DNA from: VXYL01 sp964348085
GTDB taxonomy: Bacteria > Pseudomonadota > Gammaproteobacteria > Pseudomonadales > Azotimanducaceae
Length of the DNA stretch: 64,000 nt
Assembly: GCA_964348085.1 (NCBI GenBank)
Contig: CAYGBI010000010.1
Span: 5,305-69,304, forward strand
Direction: 5' to 3'
Within the stretch, counting starts at the first letter, position 1, and every line of letters starts with the position of its first letter. The position numbers and the translations under genes are program-made. The notes beneath the pieces were generated by a model. It was given only the letters and a program-made list of their open reading frames with translations. It had not been told where the DNA came from and made no database searches. Positions 17,256 to 25,210 of this stretch are shown in pieces.

Positions 17256-17355
17256 CGCCACGAAAGCCGTCGCCTATCGGCACCGCCTTTCACTCCAGCC
17301 TAGGCCGCCCTATCACTCCCTCGGACTTAGCGGCTGACGCCGCTAAGTCCGAGGG
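17250..17355 (-). repeat. Dispersed intergenic repeat B, copy 2 (most complete)
   Basis: Read on the minus strand, this copy joins the segment shared with copy 3 (AGTCCGAG through the AGGGCGGCC region), the common core (17276-17300) and the segment shared with copy 1 (GGCTTTCG, GGCGCTAA). It begins at the stop codon of the radical SAM gene. One end forms the perfect hairpin at 17318-17355. Confidence 0.75.
17318..17355. terminator. Perfect 16-bp hairpin
   Basis: Arms 17318-17333 and 17340-17355 are exact complements (arm CCCTCGGACTTAGCGG) around a six-base loop. It lies 60 bp after the radical SAM stop and can act as a terminator for that gene. It is also the end of repeat B copy 2. The T-rich stretch that follows (ACTTGTCTGTTCTG) is only partly uridine-like. 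Confidence 0.7.
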
Positions 17356-17375
17356 ACTTGTCTGTTCTGATGGTT

Positions 17376-17406
17376 CCGCCCGCGGCACTCCGAGTGCCGC
17401 GGGCGG
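17376..17406. terminator. Second perfect hairpin, 14-bp GC-rich stem
   Basis: Arms 17376-17389 and 17393-17406 are exact complements (arm CCGCCCGCGGCACT) around a three-base loop. It sits 20 bp after the first hairpin. The remainder of the gap to the glycosyltransferase (17407-17608) shows no further gene. Confidence 0.7.
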
Positions 17407-17608
17407 TGGTCGGACCGCCAACGGGCCGGCTTTCGGGGCCGACTAGCCGTGTGGTCGCCACCATGAGCGCCCCGACCGGCGCGGCGAGCGCAGCCTGGGT
17501 CCGAGGACGTCCGCGTCGCTCGCCGTCCCCGCCACCGCGCTCATGCGCTCGAACGAACATAGCGTGTCGGATGGTTGAAGAGGCAGCCGCCTTTCTGTCC
17601 AGCAGTTT

Positions 17609-20578
17609 GTGATGGTCGGTACGTCCCGTACGCCTCCGCCGCAACTCGTCCGCTACAACGACTGGCGGGGGGTGGCGGTGCCGGCACTCGAGGCGTTCAC
17701 CCCGGAACTGCCGGTGAGCGTGATTGTGCCGTACTACGCACAGTCCGAGGAGCTGGCGCGGACACTGGCGGCGCTGGAGCGGCAGACCTATCCGCGGGAC
17801 CTCTTCGAGGTAGTGGTGGTCGACGACGGCTCGCCGGAGCCGTTCGAGCGGCCGCGGTCGACGCCGCTGGACGTAAAGGTGGTGCGGCAGGAGGATCTTG
17901 GCTTCCGGCTGGCGCGGGCGCGCAACACGGGCGTGCGTGCGGCCATGCACGACATCCTGTTGTTTCTCGACGCCGACTTGCTGCCGGAGTCGAACTGGCT
18001 CGGGATGCACGCGCGCTGGCACCACGTGGTGCCGGACGCGGTGACGTGTGGTAACCGGGCCTATGTGACAGGGGACGCCTTGGATCGCGATACGATACGG
18101 TGCCGACCCGGGACGCTGAAGGATCTGTTGAAGGGACGGAAACTGGATCTGACCGAGGTCGACTGGCGGGAATCCTATCTGCACAGAACCGACGATTTGA
18201 CGTCGCCGCTGGCGGATGACCTGTTCCAAGTCATAACGGGCGGGAACTTTGGTGTCGGCCGTGAGCTCTACGAGTTGATTGGGGGGATGGACGAGTCGTT
18301 TGCGCAGTGGGGCGGGGAGGACACGGAGTTCGGCTACCGGGCCTACACGCGGGGCGGGTTGTTGGTGCCGGTGCGGGAAGCAAGTGTTTGGGACCAAAGT
18401 GCTCGGGAGGAGGGCCGGGCGGAGAAGGATCGGAGTCAGAAGTTCCAGCTGGCGAAGCTGGCCCACCTGATCGCCCACCCCGAGTTTCGCCGCAGCGGCA
18501 CGACGGGACGGATCTTTACGGTGCCGCAGTACGTGGTGACGGTCGAAGGGGGAAATCTACCGGCGGGACGTCTGCTGGAGACCGTTGAGCGTGTGCTGTC
18601 CGGCCCGATGCACGATCTGGTGGTGCGGTTGGACTTGCCTCGGCACCATGCGGGTCGGGCGTGGCTCGCGCGCCAGTTGGGCCCGGACCCGAGAGTGCGA
18701 GTGGCGCCGTCGCGCTCGGCGCTGAGGGAGTTTCCCGCGTCTCCGTTCCACGTCACGCTGCCGGCCGGGAAGCCGCTGCATGAGGATGTGGTGAGCAAGC
18801 TGCGCACCGAGCTTGGTACCGGGGTGGTCGCCAAATCAGTGTTTCCCGACGGCGCCCGCGTGTCGATCATACGGGCGTGGGCGCTGCATCGGGCGTCGCG
18901 AACGCCGTGGGAAGCCGCCGCCTTCGGCAAGGTGGTGACGATCCCGCCCGGGAAGCTGCAACCGCCGGTGGCTGGCGGGATTTGGGCGTCGCGTGAGCCG
19001 GCCGGAGCCTTGGGTCGGAGGTTGCGTCCGAGGTGGGAGCGTCTGCGGGCCGAGTTGTCGCGCGGCGCTGTCTTAGTGAGGCTAACGTCCGCCTACGGCC
19101 TTGGCGCGGCTTGGTGGCTGCTCAGGCAGCTCAGGCGCAAGCTTGTGCGCCGCGCCTTCAGGCGTTCACGCGCCGCACCACCGCGCCCGGTGCCGGCGAT
19201 TCCGGCCGAATACCCGCTGGGTGCGGAGATTGTCGCGCTGGGCGCCCGGTCACGGGCCGTGTTCGAGGCGTCGGGGCGGGTGACGCAGACGACGGTCTAC
19301 CGGGGTGCCGACCTGGTGGTCGTCGACACCGCCACCGAGGCGGCGGGGATAGCGGCCCCGGTGGTCGCGCTTGACGAGGCGCCGCAAAAGCTGTCGGTTC
19401 CCGCCCTCGATCCGCTGTGGCACAACCCGGTCGGCTGGCGGCGCGATGTCGGCAGGTCGGTTGGGGCGCTCGGGCCGCGGGAACGGCTACCGGCCGGCGT
19501 CCGTGCCGACCGCGTCGTTAACCCTGCCGATGAGGACTGCATTCGCTCCCTGCATCACCTAGAGGACGTCCAAGCCTTCCATCCCGACCTGACCACGCGC
19601 GCGGCCACCTTGGTCCGTCTGGCGGCGCGGAGGGTGGTTGTGCATCTTGCAGATGAAGCGCCGGACATGGAGGCGCTGCTGGGCGTCGATCTGTACGGCC
19701 TGATGACAGGCGCGGCGCCGGACTCCGACTTGGCGGCGCGCGAAGCGCTCAGCATTCGGCTGCGGCGCGCGGCGCTGCGAGAGCACTCCTTGCGCAGCCG
19801 GACCCGACAGCTCTGTGTGCAGGCGGGGATCGAGCCGCCGTCACTGCCCTCGGTGTCGGTGCTGCTGGTGACCAAGCGCCCAGAGCTGCTCGCGCATGCG
19901 CTTGCGGGAGTGGCGCGACAGACCTACCCTCGGGTGGAGTTGGTGTTGGGCCTCCACGGCGACGGCTTCACCGGCGTCGACCGGCGCCTTGCGGACCTGC
20001 CGCTGCCCGCAACCGTGGTGCGTGTCGACTCTGAACAGCCGCTCGGCGCGGCGCTGAATGCCGCCGCAGCGGCGGCGAGCGGAACGCTGCTGACGAAAAT
20101 GGACGACGACGACGCGTACGGCGGCGAGCATCTATGGGACTTGGTGCTGGCGCACGAATGCTCGCAGGCGCAACTGGTGGCAAAGACGCTGGAGTTCGTG
20201 TACTTGGCGGCGTCGGACGTGACCGTGCAGATGAATGGGGAATGCACCGAGAAGTACGGAGAGATGGGCGCAGGCGGCACCATGCTGATGTCGCGGGAGG
20301 TCTTTGATCGGGTCGGTGGGTTTCCGTGCGTCCCTCACTCGGTGGATCTGCGTCTGTCCGAGGAAGTCCAAGGGCGTGGCGGCGAGATCTATCAAACGCA
20401 CGGTGCCGGATTCGCGCTAATTCGGCACGGCAAGGATCACACTTGGGATGCGGTGGGGGACGAGTGGTTCCTCGACATAGCCGATCATGTCTGGCCCGGT
20501 TGGGATCCGGACCGGGCCGGTATCGAGGACTTGGCCGCGTCGTATGTGCCTTGGCCGCTTGTGCGGCAGTTCCGGTGA
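17609..20578 (+). CDS. Large protein with two family 2 glycosyltransferase domains
   Basis: The 989-residue product has an N-terminal GT-A domain (about 33-270): VSVIVPYYAQ, VVVVDDGSPE near 70 and the DADLLPE metal-binding segment near 121. A galactosyltransferase-type GGxDxxF...GGEDTEFGYR segment follows near 220-240. A middle region (about 330-740) has no recognised fold. A second GT2-like domain (about 745-985) carries VSVLLVTKRP and KMDDDDAYGG near 831. Both catalytic regions look intact, so the protein may alternate two sugars or build a polymer like chondroitin/heparosan-type synthases. No membrane helix is obvious. Leucine codons are mostly CTG, whereas neighbouring genes mix in many TTG, hinting at transfer. 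Start codon is GTG at 17609 or ATG at 17612. Confidence 0.85.
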   Translation: MMVGTSRTPPPQLVRYNDWRGVAVPALEAFTPELPVSVIVPYYAQSEELARTLAALERQTYPRDLFEVVVVDDGSPEPFERPRSTPLDVKVVRQEDLGFRLARARNTGVRAAMHDILLFLDADLLPESNWLGMHARWHHVVPDAVTCGNRAYVTGDALDRDTIRCRPGTLKDLLKGRKLDLTEVDWRESYLHRTDDLTSPLADDLFQVITGGNFGVGRELYELIGGMDESFAQWGGEDTEFGYRAYTRGGLLVPVREASVWDQSAREEGRAEKDRSQKFQLAKLAHLIAHPEFRRSGTTGRIFTVPQYVVTVEGGNLPAGRLLETVERVLSGPMHDLVVRLDLPRHHAGRAWLARQLGPDPRVRVAPSRSALREFPASPFHVTLPAGKPLHEDVVSKLRTELGTGVVAKSVFPDGARVSIIRAWALHRASRTPWEAAAFGKVVTIPPGKLQPPVAGGIWASREPAGALGRRLRPRWERLRAELSRGAVLVRLTSAYGLGAAWWLLRQLRRKLVRRAFRRSRAAPPRPVPAIPAEYPLGAEIVALGARSRAVFEASGRVTQTTVYRGADLVVVDTATEAAGIAAPVVALDEAPQKLSVPALDPLWHNPVGWRRDVGRSVGALGPRERLPAGVRADRVVNPADEDCIRSLHHLEDVQAFHPDLTTRAATLVRLAARRVVVHLADEAPDMEALLGVDLYGLMTGAAPDSDLAAREALSIRLRRAALREHSLRSRTRQLCVQAGIEPPSLPSVSVLLVTKRPELLAHALAGVARQTYPRVELVLGLHGDGFTGVDRRLADLPLPATVVRVDSEQPLGAALNAAAAAASGTLLTKMDDDDAYGGEHLWDLVLAHECSQAQLVAKTLEFVYLAASDVTVQMNGECTEKYGEMGAGGTMLMSREVFDRVGGFPCVPHSVDLRLSEEVQGRGGEIYQTHGAGFALIRHGKDHTWDAVGDEWFLDIADHVWPGWDPDRAGIEDLAASYVPWPLVRQFR

Positions 20579-20680
20579 TTGTCGGGCCATGCCGTTGTCG
20601 CAACGTGGTAAGCCCGATTCGTCAATACGACCCGATACTTACCTCAATCGACCGGCCGAGGGACGGCGATAGCATATTCC

Positions 20681-20709
20681 CGCTTGCGCGGATCCTAACG
20701 GCGCAAGCG
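20681..20709. terminator. Hairpin between convergent genes
   Basis: CGCTTGCGC (20681-20689) and GCGCAAGCG (20701-20709) pair perfectly around an 11-base loop. It lies between the converging glycosyltransferase and LLM oxidoreductase genes and probably terminates the former; no T tract is present. Confidence 0.5.
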
Positions 20710-20729
20710 CCTAAGGCTGGTTAATGCCG

Positions 20730-22025
20730 TCACTCGGGCGACGCGCCGTCGCCGTCGTCTTTATCTTTGCTCGGGTCCACCTCGAACGGCCCCTTGAGTT
20801 CCAACTCGTCGGCCATTTCCCGCACCGCCGGAATGACGTCCGAACCCATTAGCCGGAGGCTGCGCATCTGGTCTTCGTGGCTCATGGCGCCGTCGCCGTC
20901 CCAGAAGAAAATCGTCCCCGGGCGAATGGTCTCCAGCACATGGCGCACCTTTGGAATCACCGTGTCCGGCGTGCCGGAGATGATGGAGAGCTTCTCCGTC
21001 TGGTCGAGATAGATGTCCTTCGGTGGTTCCGGCGGCGCTTCTTTCTTCTGTTCTTTGATGTGTTGGCCAGCCCGGCCGCGGGATGCCGCGGCGGCGAAGC
21101 TCTTCATCGTGGGCAGCAAGTTGTTGCGCTGCGTCAGGCCCGGCAGGTTCTGAATGAAAGGACGAACGATTCCTTGGTTGCCTTCGAGAAACGGGTTGCT
21201 CGGTCCCTGCACGTATTTTCGCCCGGCTTCTTCGGCGAGTTCTTCCGTCTCGTCGACGTGTACTTTGAACAGGTAGCCGCGATGTTCCGTGCCGGCGTCG
21301 AAGCCCTCTTCCTTCGCCACTTCGTCGTAGTAGGCGAAGGACTCCACCGTCGGCGGCAGTTCGGTGGCCAGCATTAGGTAGGGATAGCGGTGGCGGGCGG
21401 CCCAAGCGACCGTGTTGCGGCTCATCACGCCGGGTATCCAGATGGGCGGATGGGGGTCTTGGTAGGGCCGAGACCACGGGTTCACGTAGCGATAGTGATA
21501 GTGCTCGCCCTCCCAACGGAATGGCCCCGGTTTGGTCCACGCTTCCACGATGAAGTCGTGCGCTTCTTGGAAGCGTTCCCAGTTGTAGGGCGGCACGGCG
21601 TTGTGAGCCACGCTTTCGCGACCCGTGCCGCGCACCCAGCCGGTCACCAGCCGACCGCGCGAGATCATGTCGATTTCCGCGAGTTCCTCGGCGAGGAACA
21701 AGGGGTCGTCCCAGATGGGTAGGATGTTGCCGAGCAGCACGATCTTCGCTTTTCGCGTGATGCGGGCGAGGATGGCGGCTTCCAAGTTCATCACGCCGCC
21801 CATGCAGAACGGCGTGGAATGGTGCTCGTTCAGCATCAAGCCGTCGAAGCCCATCTCCTCGGCGAACACGCGCTCGTCCAGATAGCGGTTGTAGAGGTCC
21901 GCGCCGAGCTTGGGGTCGTAGCTGGCGTTGGACATGCCGAGATCCATGATGCTGCGTCCGGTGGCGCCGAAGTAGCCGGAGTTCGGGTCTTGGTACGGCC
22001 GCTCGGTGAAGTGTCCGATGAACAT
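20730..22025 (-). CDS. LLM-class flavin-dependent oxidoreductase
   Basis: A 431-residue bacterial luciferase-like protein with LMLNEHHS near residue 66, LVTGWVRGTGRE and the PYQDPHPPIWIPG segment typical of the long alkanal-monooxygenase-like group. Such enzymes use FMNH2 or F420 and oxygen to oxidise organic substrates. The product is longer than the usual 350 residues, with a lysine- and proline-rich insertion around 340 and a charged tail. The ATG at 22025 comes two bases after the stop of the upstream hydrolase-like gene, so the two are one transcription unit. The flavin reductase partner is not in the window. Confidence 0.9.
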   Translation of the reverse strand: MFIGHFTERPYQDPNSGYFGATGRSIMDLGMSNASYDPKLGADLYNRYLDERVFAEEMGFDGLMLNEHHSTPFCMGGVMNLEAAILARITRKAKIVLLGNILPIWDDPLFLAEELAEIDMISRGRLVTGWVRGTGRESVAHNAVPPYNWERFQEAHDFIVEAWTKPGPFRWEGEHYHYRYVNPWSRPYQDPHPPIWIPGVMSRNTVAWAARHRYPYLMLATELPPTVESFAYYDEVAKEEGFDAGTEHRGYLFKVHVDETEELAEEAGRKYVQGPSNPFLEGNQGIVRPFIQNLPGLTQRNNLLPTMKSFAAAASRGRAGQHIKEQKKEAPPEPPKDIYLDQTEKLSIISGTPDTVIPKVRHVLETIRPGTIFFWDGDGAMSHEDQMRSLRLMGSDVIPAVREMADELELKGPFEVDPSKDKDDGDGASPE

Positions 22026-22027
22026 GG

Positions 22028-22816
22028 TCAGCTCCCGTTCGATAGGTCTCTGATTAACGCCGCGAGTACATCCGGCTGCTCGAGCTCGACGACATGGCCG
22101 GCGTTCTCGACCAAGCGGACCGCCGCGTTGGGAATCGCCGCTTCGAACTGCCGGGCGCAGGCGATGGGCACCACTTTGTCATGCTCGCCCCATACGAGAA
22201 GCGTAGGCACGTGCATGTCGCCGAGCAGGGGTTCGAGACGGCGGTTGAACATATAGGGCTTCCAAGTGACGCGCGCCGTCATCTCGCGGGAGAGGTCCCA
22301 CAGCTCGCGCACGTCGTCCGGCGGCTCCTCGCCCAAGGTATCCCGGTAGGACTGCTCGTCGCGGAAGCTCTCCTCGATGTACTTGCGATGCGAGAGCATC
22401 ATCTGATCGAGAATCTCGCCCTCGCTCGGTTGCAGCCCGGCGCTGCCGACCAGCACTAGCGCCTTCAGCCGCGACGGGTTCATGGTGGCGAGCTCGGCCG
22501 CAACAAAGCCGCCGAAGCCCAAGCCGACGAGGGTCGCCCGTTCCAGAGCCAACGCGTCGAGCATGTGACCGATGAGGATGGCGATGTCGCGCGGTTCGCG
22601 CGCCCACACCGGGCGCTCCGAACCACCCCAGCCGGGCATGTCCGGCACGATCACGTGGTGGTCGTCGGCAAGCCTATCGTGCAGTGGCAACCAACCCGGG
22701 CTTCCCCAGCTATGGTGCAAGGTCACCACTGGCACTCCGCTGCCGTGTTGCAGAAGCTTGATCTTGCCGGCTGCGAGGGCAAGATCACGCTCCGTATAGG
22801 ACGCGGTTTCTGACAC
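22028..22816 (-). CDS. Alpha/beta hydrolase-fold protein lacking the nucleophile serine
   Basis: The 262-residue product shows the alpha/beta hydrolase fold: oxyanion segment HHSWGSPGW (34-42), DMPGWGGS, an acid in VWGEHDKVVP and the late His in ENAGHVVE. The nucleophile elbow, normally GxSxG, reads GLGFGG with Gly at residue 100, and the codon GGC is unambiguous. The protein either has a non-hydrolytic role, such as cofactor-free chemistry or binding, or works differently from family members. The GTG start at 22816 has a strong upstream AAAGGGGGAG site. It is translated just ahead of the LLM flavoenzyme, so the two probably serve one pathway. Confidence 0.82.
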   Translation of the reverse strand: MSETASYTERDLALAAGKIKLLQHGSGVPVVTLHHSWGSPGWLPLHDRLADDHHVIVPDMPGWGGSERPVWAREPRDIAILIGHMLDALALERATLVGLGFGGFVAAELATMNPSRLKALVLVGSAGLQPSEGEILDQMMLSHRKYIEESFRDEQSYRDTLGEEPPDDVRELWDLSREMTARVTWKPYMFNRRLEPLLGDMHVPTLLVWGEHDKVVPIACARQFEAAIPNAAVRLVENAGHVVELEQPDVLAALIRDLSNGS

Positions 22817-22876
22817 TCTGACTCCCCCTTTCCGCTACGGAGTGTACCGTAGGCGACCCGTGGCGACACGCTCGCG

Positions 22877-22882
22877 TATCAT
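22877..22882 (+). promoter_or_regulatory. Possible -10 box giving a leaderless transcript
   Basis: TATCAT ends eight bases before the GTG at 22891, and no Shine-Dalgarno is present in between. If used, the CoA-transferase mRNA would be almost leaderless. No good -35 box is visible. Confidence 0.3.
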
Positions 22883-22890
22883 CGCGACCA

Positions 22891-23907
22891 GTGGATCGCG
22901 TTCTTGAAATCGGCGGCTACGCGGCCGGCTACTGCGGCCGGTTGTTTGCGCAGTCGGGGCACGAGGTGGTGCGCGTCGAGACCGACCCGCCCGGCCCCGC
23001 GTGGGTGAGCGATGCGGCCATGGATCTGTATCTCCACCCGGGCAAGCGCCGGCTGCGCACCAACGACGAGGGGCTGGTCGCCGAACTGGCGGGCAGCGCG
23101 GATGTGGTGATCGCCGAAGCTTCCGGCAGCGACGCGCTTTTGCAACTCGGGTTCGATGCTTGGCGGGCGCCGGTGAAGGTGGCCATCACGCCGTTCGGTC
23201 GCACCGGCCCGAAGCGCAATTGGCGGGCGACCGCGCATGTCCTCTTGGCGATGGGCGGCTACACCAACGTGATGGGCGACCCCGGTCGCGCGCCCCTGTC
23301 CCTGCCAGGACATTATGTGGAGTTCCAAGCCGGCGGCTTCGCCTTCGCCGCCGCCAACGCATGCCGCTTGGCCGATGAGAGGAACGCCATCGACATCGGC
23401 ATGTTGGAGGTGGTGATGGCGCTCAGCCAGTTCACCACCGTTATGTGGCATTGCCTCGGTGCGGTGCGTTCCCGCCACGGCAACGACTTCTGGTCCGTCG
23501 TGCCCACCAACCTGTTCCGCTGCCGGGACGGCTGGGTATATGTCAACATCGTGCCCGGGTTTTGGGATGCGTTCACCGTGTTTCTCGACATGCCGGAACT
23601 ACTGCTCGACGAGCGCTTCGGCAGCAACGAGTCGCGCATGGCGAACCGCGAGGCGTTGCACGAGTTGATCGCCGGGCGCTTGGCACGACGAACGAAAGCG
23701 GCCATCGAGGCGAGCGCCGAGGCGTGCCGGATACCGCTCGGCGTCGTGCGGTCGTTCGACGATGTGCTCGCCGACCCGCATCTCCGGGAACGCGCCGTCT
23801 GGCAACGCTTGGCTGCTGGCGACCGAGAGGTGCGTTCGCCGCGACCGGCTTGGCGCATTCACGGCGAGACTCGCCCCGTGCCGCAATTGCGCGCCGCCGA
23901 GACGTAA
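22891..23907 (+). CDS. Family III CoA-transferase (CaiB/BaiF), short and divergent
   Basis: At 338 residues this is shorter than typical CaiB/BaiF proteins (about 390-410). It keeps the N-terminal dinucleotide-like segment (LEIGGYAAGYCGRLFAQSGHEVVRVE) and the central VAITPFGRTGP segment. Where active homologues carry the catalytic aspartate, this protein reads HYVEFQAGG, so the aspartate appears replaced by Glu or lost. It may be a non-catalytic partner of the next gene. It starts with GTG, has no clear Shine-Dalgarno, and is followed after 10 bp by a second, full-length family III enzyme; the two may form a heteromer. Confidence 0.82.
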   Translation: MDRVLEIGGYAAGYCGRLFAQSGHEVVRVETDPPGPAWVSDAAMDLYLHPGKRRLRTNDEGLVAELAGSADVVIAEASGSDALLQLGFDAWRAPVKVAITPFGRTGPKRNWRATAHVLLAMGGYTNVMGDPGRAPLSLPGHYVEFQAGGFAFAAANACRLADERNAIDIGMLEVVMALSQFTTVMWHCLGAVRSRHGNDFWSVVPTNLFRCRDGWVYVNIVPGFWDAFTVFLDMPELLLDERFGSNESRMANREALHELIAGRLARRTKAAIEASAEACRIPLGVVRSFDDVLADPHLRERAVWQRLAAGDREVRSPRPAWRIHGETRPVPQLRAAET

Positions 23908-23917
23908 GGCGGCGGCG

Positions 23918-25144
23918 ATGGCGGATGGCCCGTTGCGCGACGTGCGCATCCTCGATCTCACCCACGTCTGGGCGGGGCCCTTGGGCACGCGCGTACTGGC
24001 GGACATGGGCGCGGTCGTGGTTAAAATCGAGGCGCCCATGGGCCGGGGCCCGCGAGAGTATCGGGCGAGCTTGCCTTTGGGTGGCTGGCTCGGGGGCAAG
24101 CCGCCGGCGGAACCTTGGAACGCCAACGCCATCTTCGCCAAGTTGCAGCGCAACAAGCGAAGCGTCGCGCTCGACCTTAAAACCGAGGCCGGTCGAGACA
24201 CCTTCCTCAAGCTAGTGGCGGTGGCCGATGTGGTGATCGAGAACTTCAGTGCCGGGGCCATGCCGGCGTTGGGCCTCGATTATGCGCAACTCGCCGCGGC
24301 CAACCCTAGGATCATCTACGTGGCGATGCCGGGACACGGCAAGAGCGGGCCGTATCGGGATCGGGTGGCGTTCGGCCCGTCCGTGGAGCCGATGTCCGGT
24401 TTGACCAGCGTGATGGGCTACGGCCCCGACGAACCCCGCTCCACGGCGATGGCGTTGATGGACCCCATTACCGCGGTCAACGCCGTGGCGGCGGTGCTCG
24501 ATGCGCTGCGTTTGCGCGAGCGCACCGGCAAGGGTGCTTTTGTCGAGCTGTCGCTGCACGAAGGGGGCGTTGCGTTCTGCGGCCCGTGGTTGATCGAAAC
24601 CCAGCTCGGCGGCGAGCCCCGCCGCATCGGCAATCGCCATCCCGGGATGGCGCCGCACGGGGTCTACGCCTGCGCCGGCGACGATGCGTGGCTTGCGGTC
24701 GCCTGTCGCGATGAGGCCGACTGGCGAGCGCTTTGCCGTGTCATCGAGGGACTGCCCAAGGCCACCGATCTGGCGGAGCGATTCGCGGCGCACGACGACA
24801 TTGATCGCGCCATCGCTGCTTGGACCGTGTCGCGACCCAAGACCGAGGCGGCTCGGCTGCTGCAAGCGGCCGGCGTGCCGGCGGGCCCGGTCAACGTCAC
24901 CCCCGACATGACCGCGGATGCCCAGGTTCGGGCGCGTGGTTTCTTCGTGCCGCTGGAGCCCGGGCCAACGCCGATGCCCGGCAATCCGGTGAAGATGTCC
25001 GGCATCGGCAGCGCCGACTGGACCCCCTGTCCGCGCTTGGGCGCGGACAACGAGGCCGTGTTGCGCGATTGGCTCGGTTACGACGGCGAACGCATCGACG
25101 CGTTGCGCACCGCGGGCGTTATCGTGGACAAGCCGCCGCGCTAA
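23918..25144 (+). CDS. Family III CoA-transferase (CaiB/BaiF)
   Basis: A 408-residue protein from the ATG at 23918 with all family features: VRILDLTHVWAGPLGTRVLADMGAVVVKIE at the start, NKRSVALDLK, VVIENFSAGAMPALGLDY, and ALMDPITAVNAVAAV, where the Asp corresponds to the catalytic residue that forms the acyl anhydride. It moves CoA between a CoA thioester and a free carboxylic acid; the acids are unknown. It lies 10 bp after the shorter paralogue and 66 bp before an enolase-superfamily gene, in a cluster that looks like a carboxylic acid degradation route. Confidence 0.9.
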   Translation: MADGPLRDVRILDLTHVWAGPLGTRVLADMGAVVVKIEAPMGRGPREYRASLPLGGWLGGKPPAEPWNANAIFAKLQRNKRSVALDLKTEAGRDTFLKLVAVADVVIENFSAGAMPALGLDYAQLAAANPRIIYVAMPGHGKSGPYRDRVAFGPSVEPMSGLTSVMGYGPDEPRSTAMALMDPITAVNAVAAVLDALRLRERTGKGAFVELSLHEGGVAFCGPWLIETQLGGEPRRIGNRHPGMAPHGVYACAGDDAWLAVACRDEADWRALCRVIEGLPKATDLAERFAAHDDIDRAIAAWTVSRPKTEAARLLQAAGVPAGPVNVTPDMTADAQVRARGFFVPLEPGPTPMPGNPVKMSGIGSADWTPCPRLGADNEAVLRDWLGYDGERIDALRTAGVIVDKPPR

Positions 25145-25210
25145 GCTTGGCGGACTTGGCATTGTAGCGGCATGGTTTCAAGACACGGATCAACGACACA
25201 AGGAGCCGAC

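Noticed and set aside
17024..17446. Short plus-strand frame through the radical SAM tail and repeat B
   Set aside because: Its C-terminal part (GTAFHSS, RPITPSD) is only the translation of repeat B, matching minus-strand shadow frames at the other two copies. It is evidence for the repeat, not for a gene.
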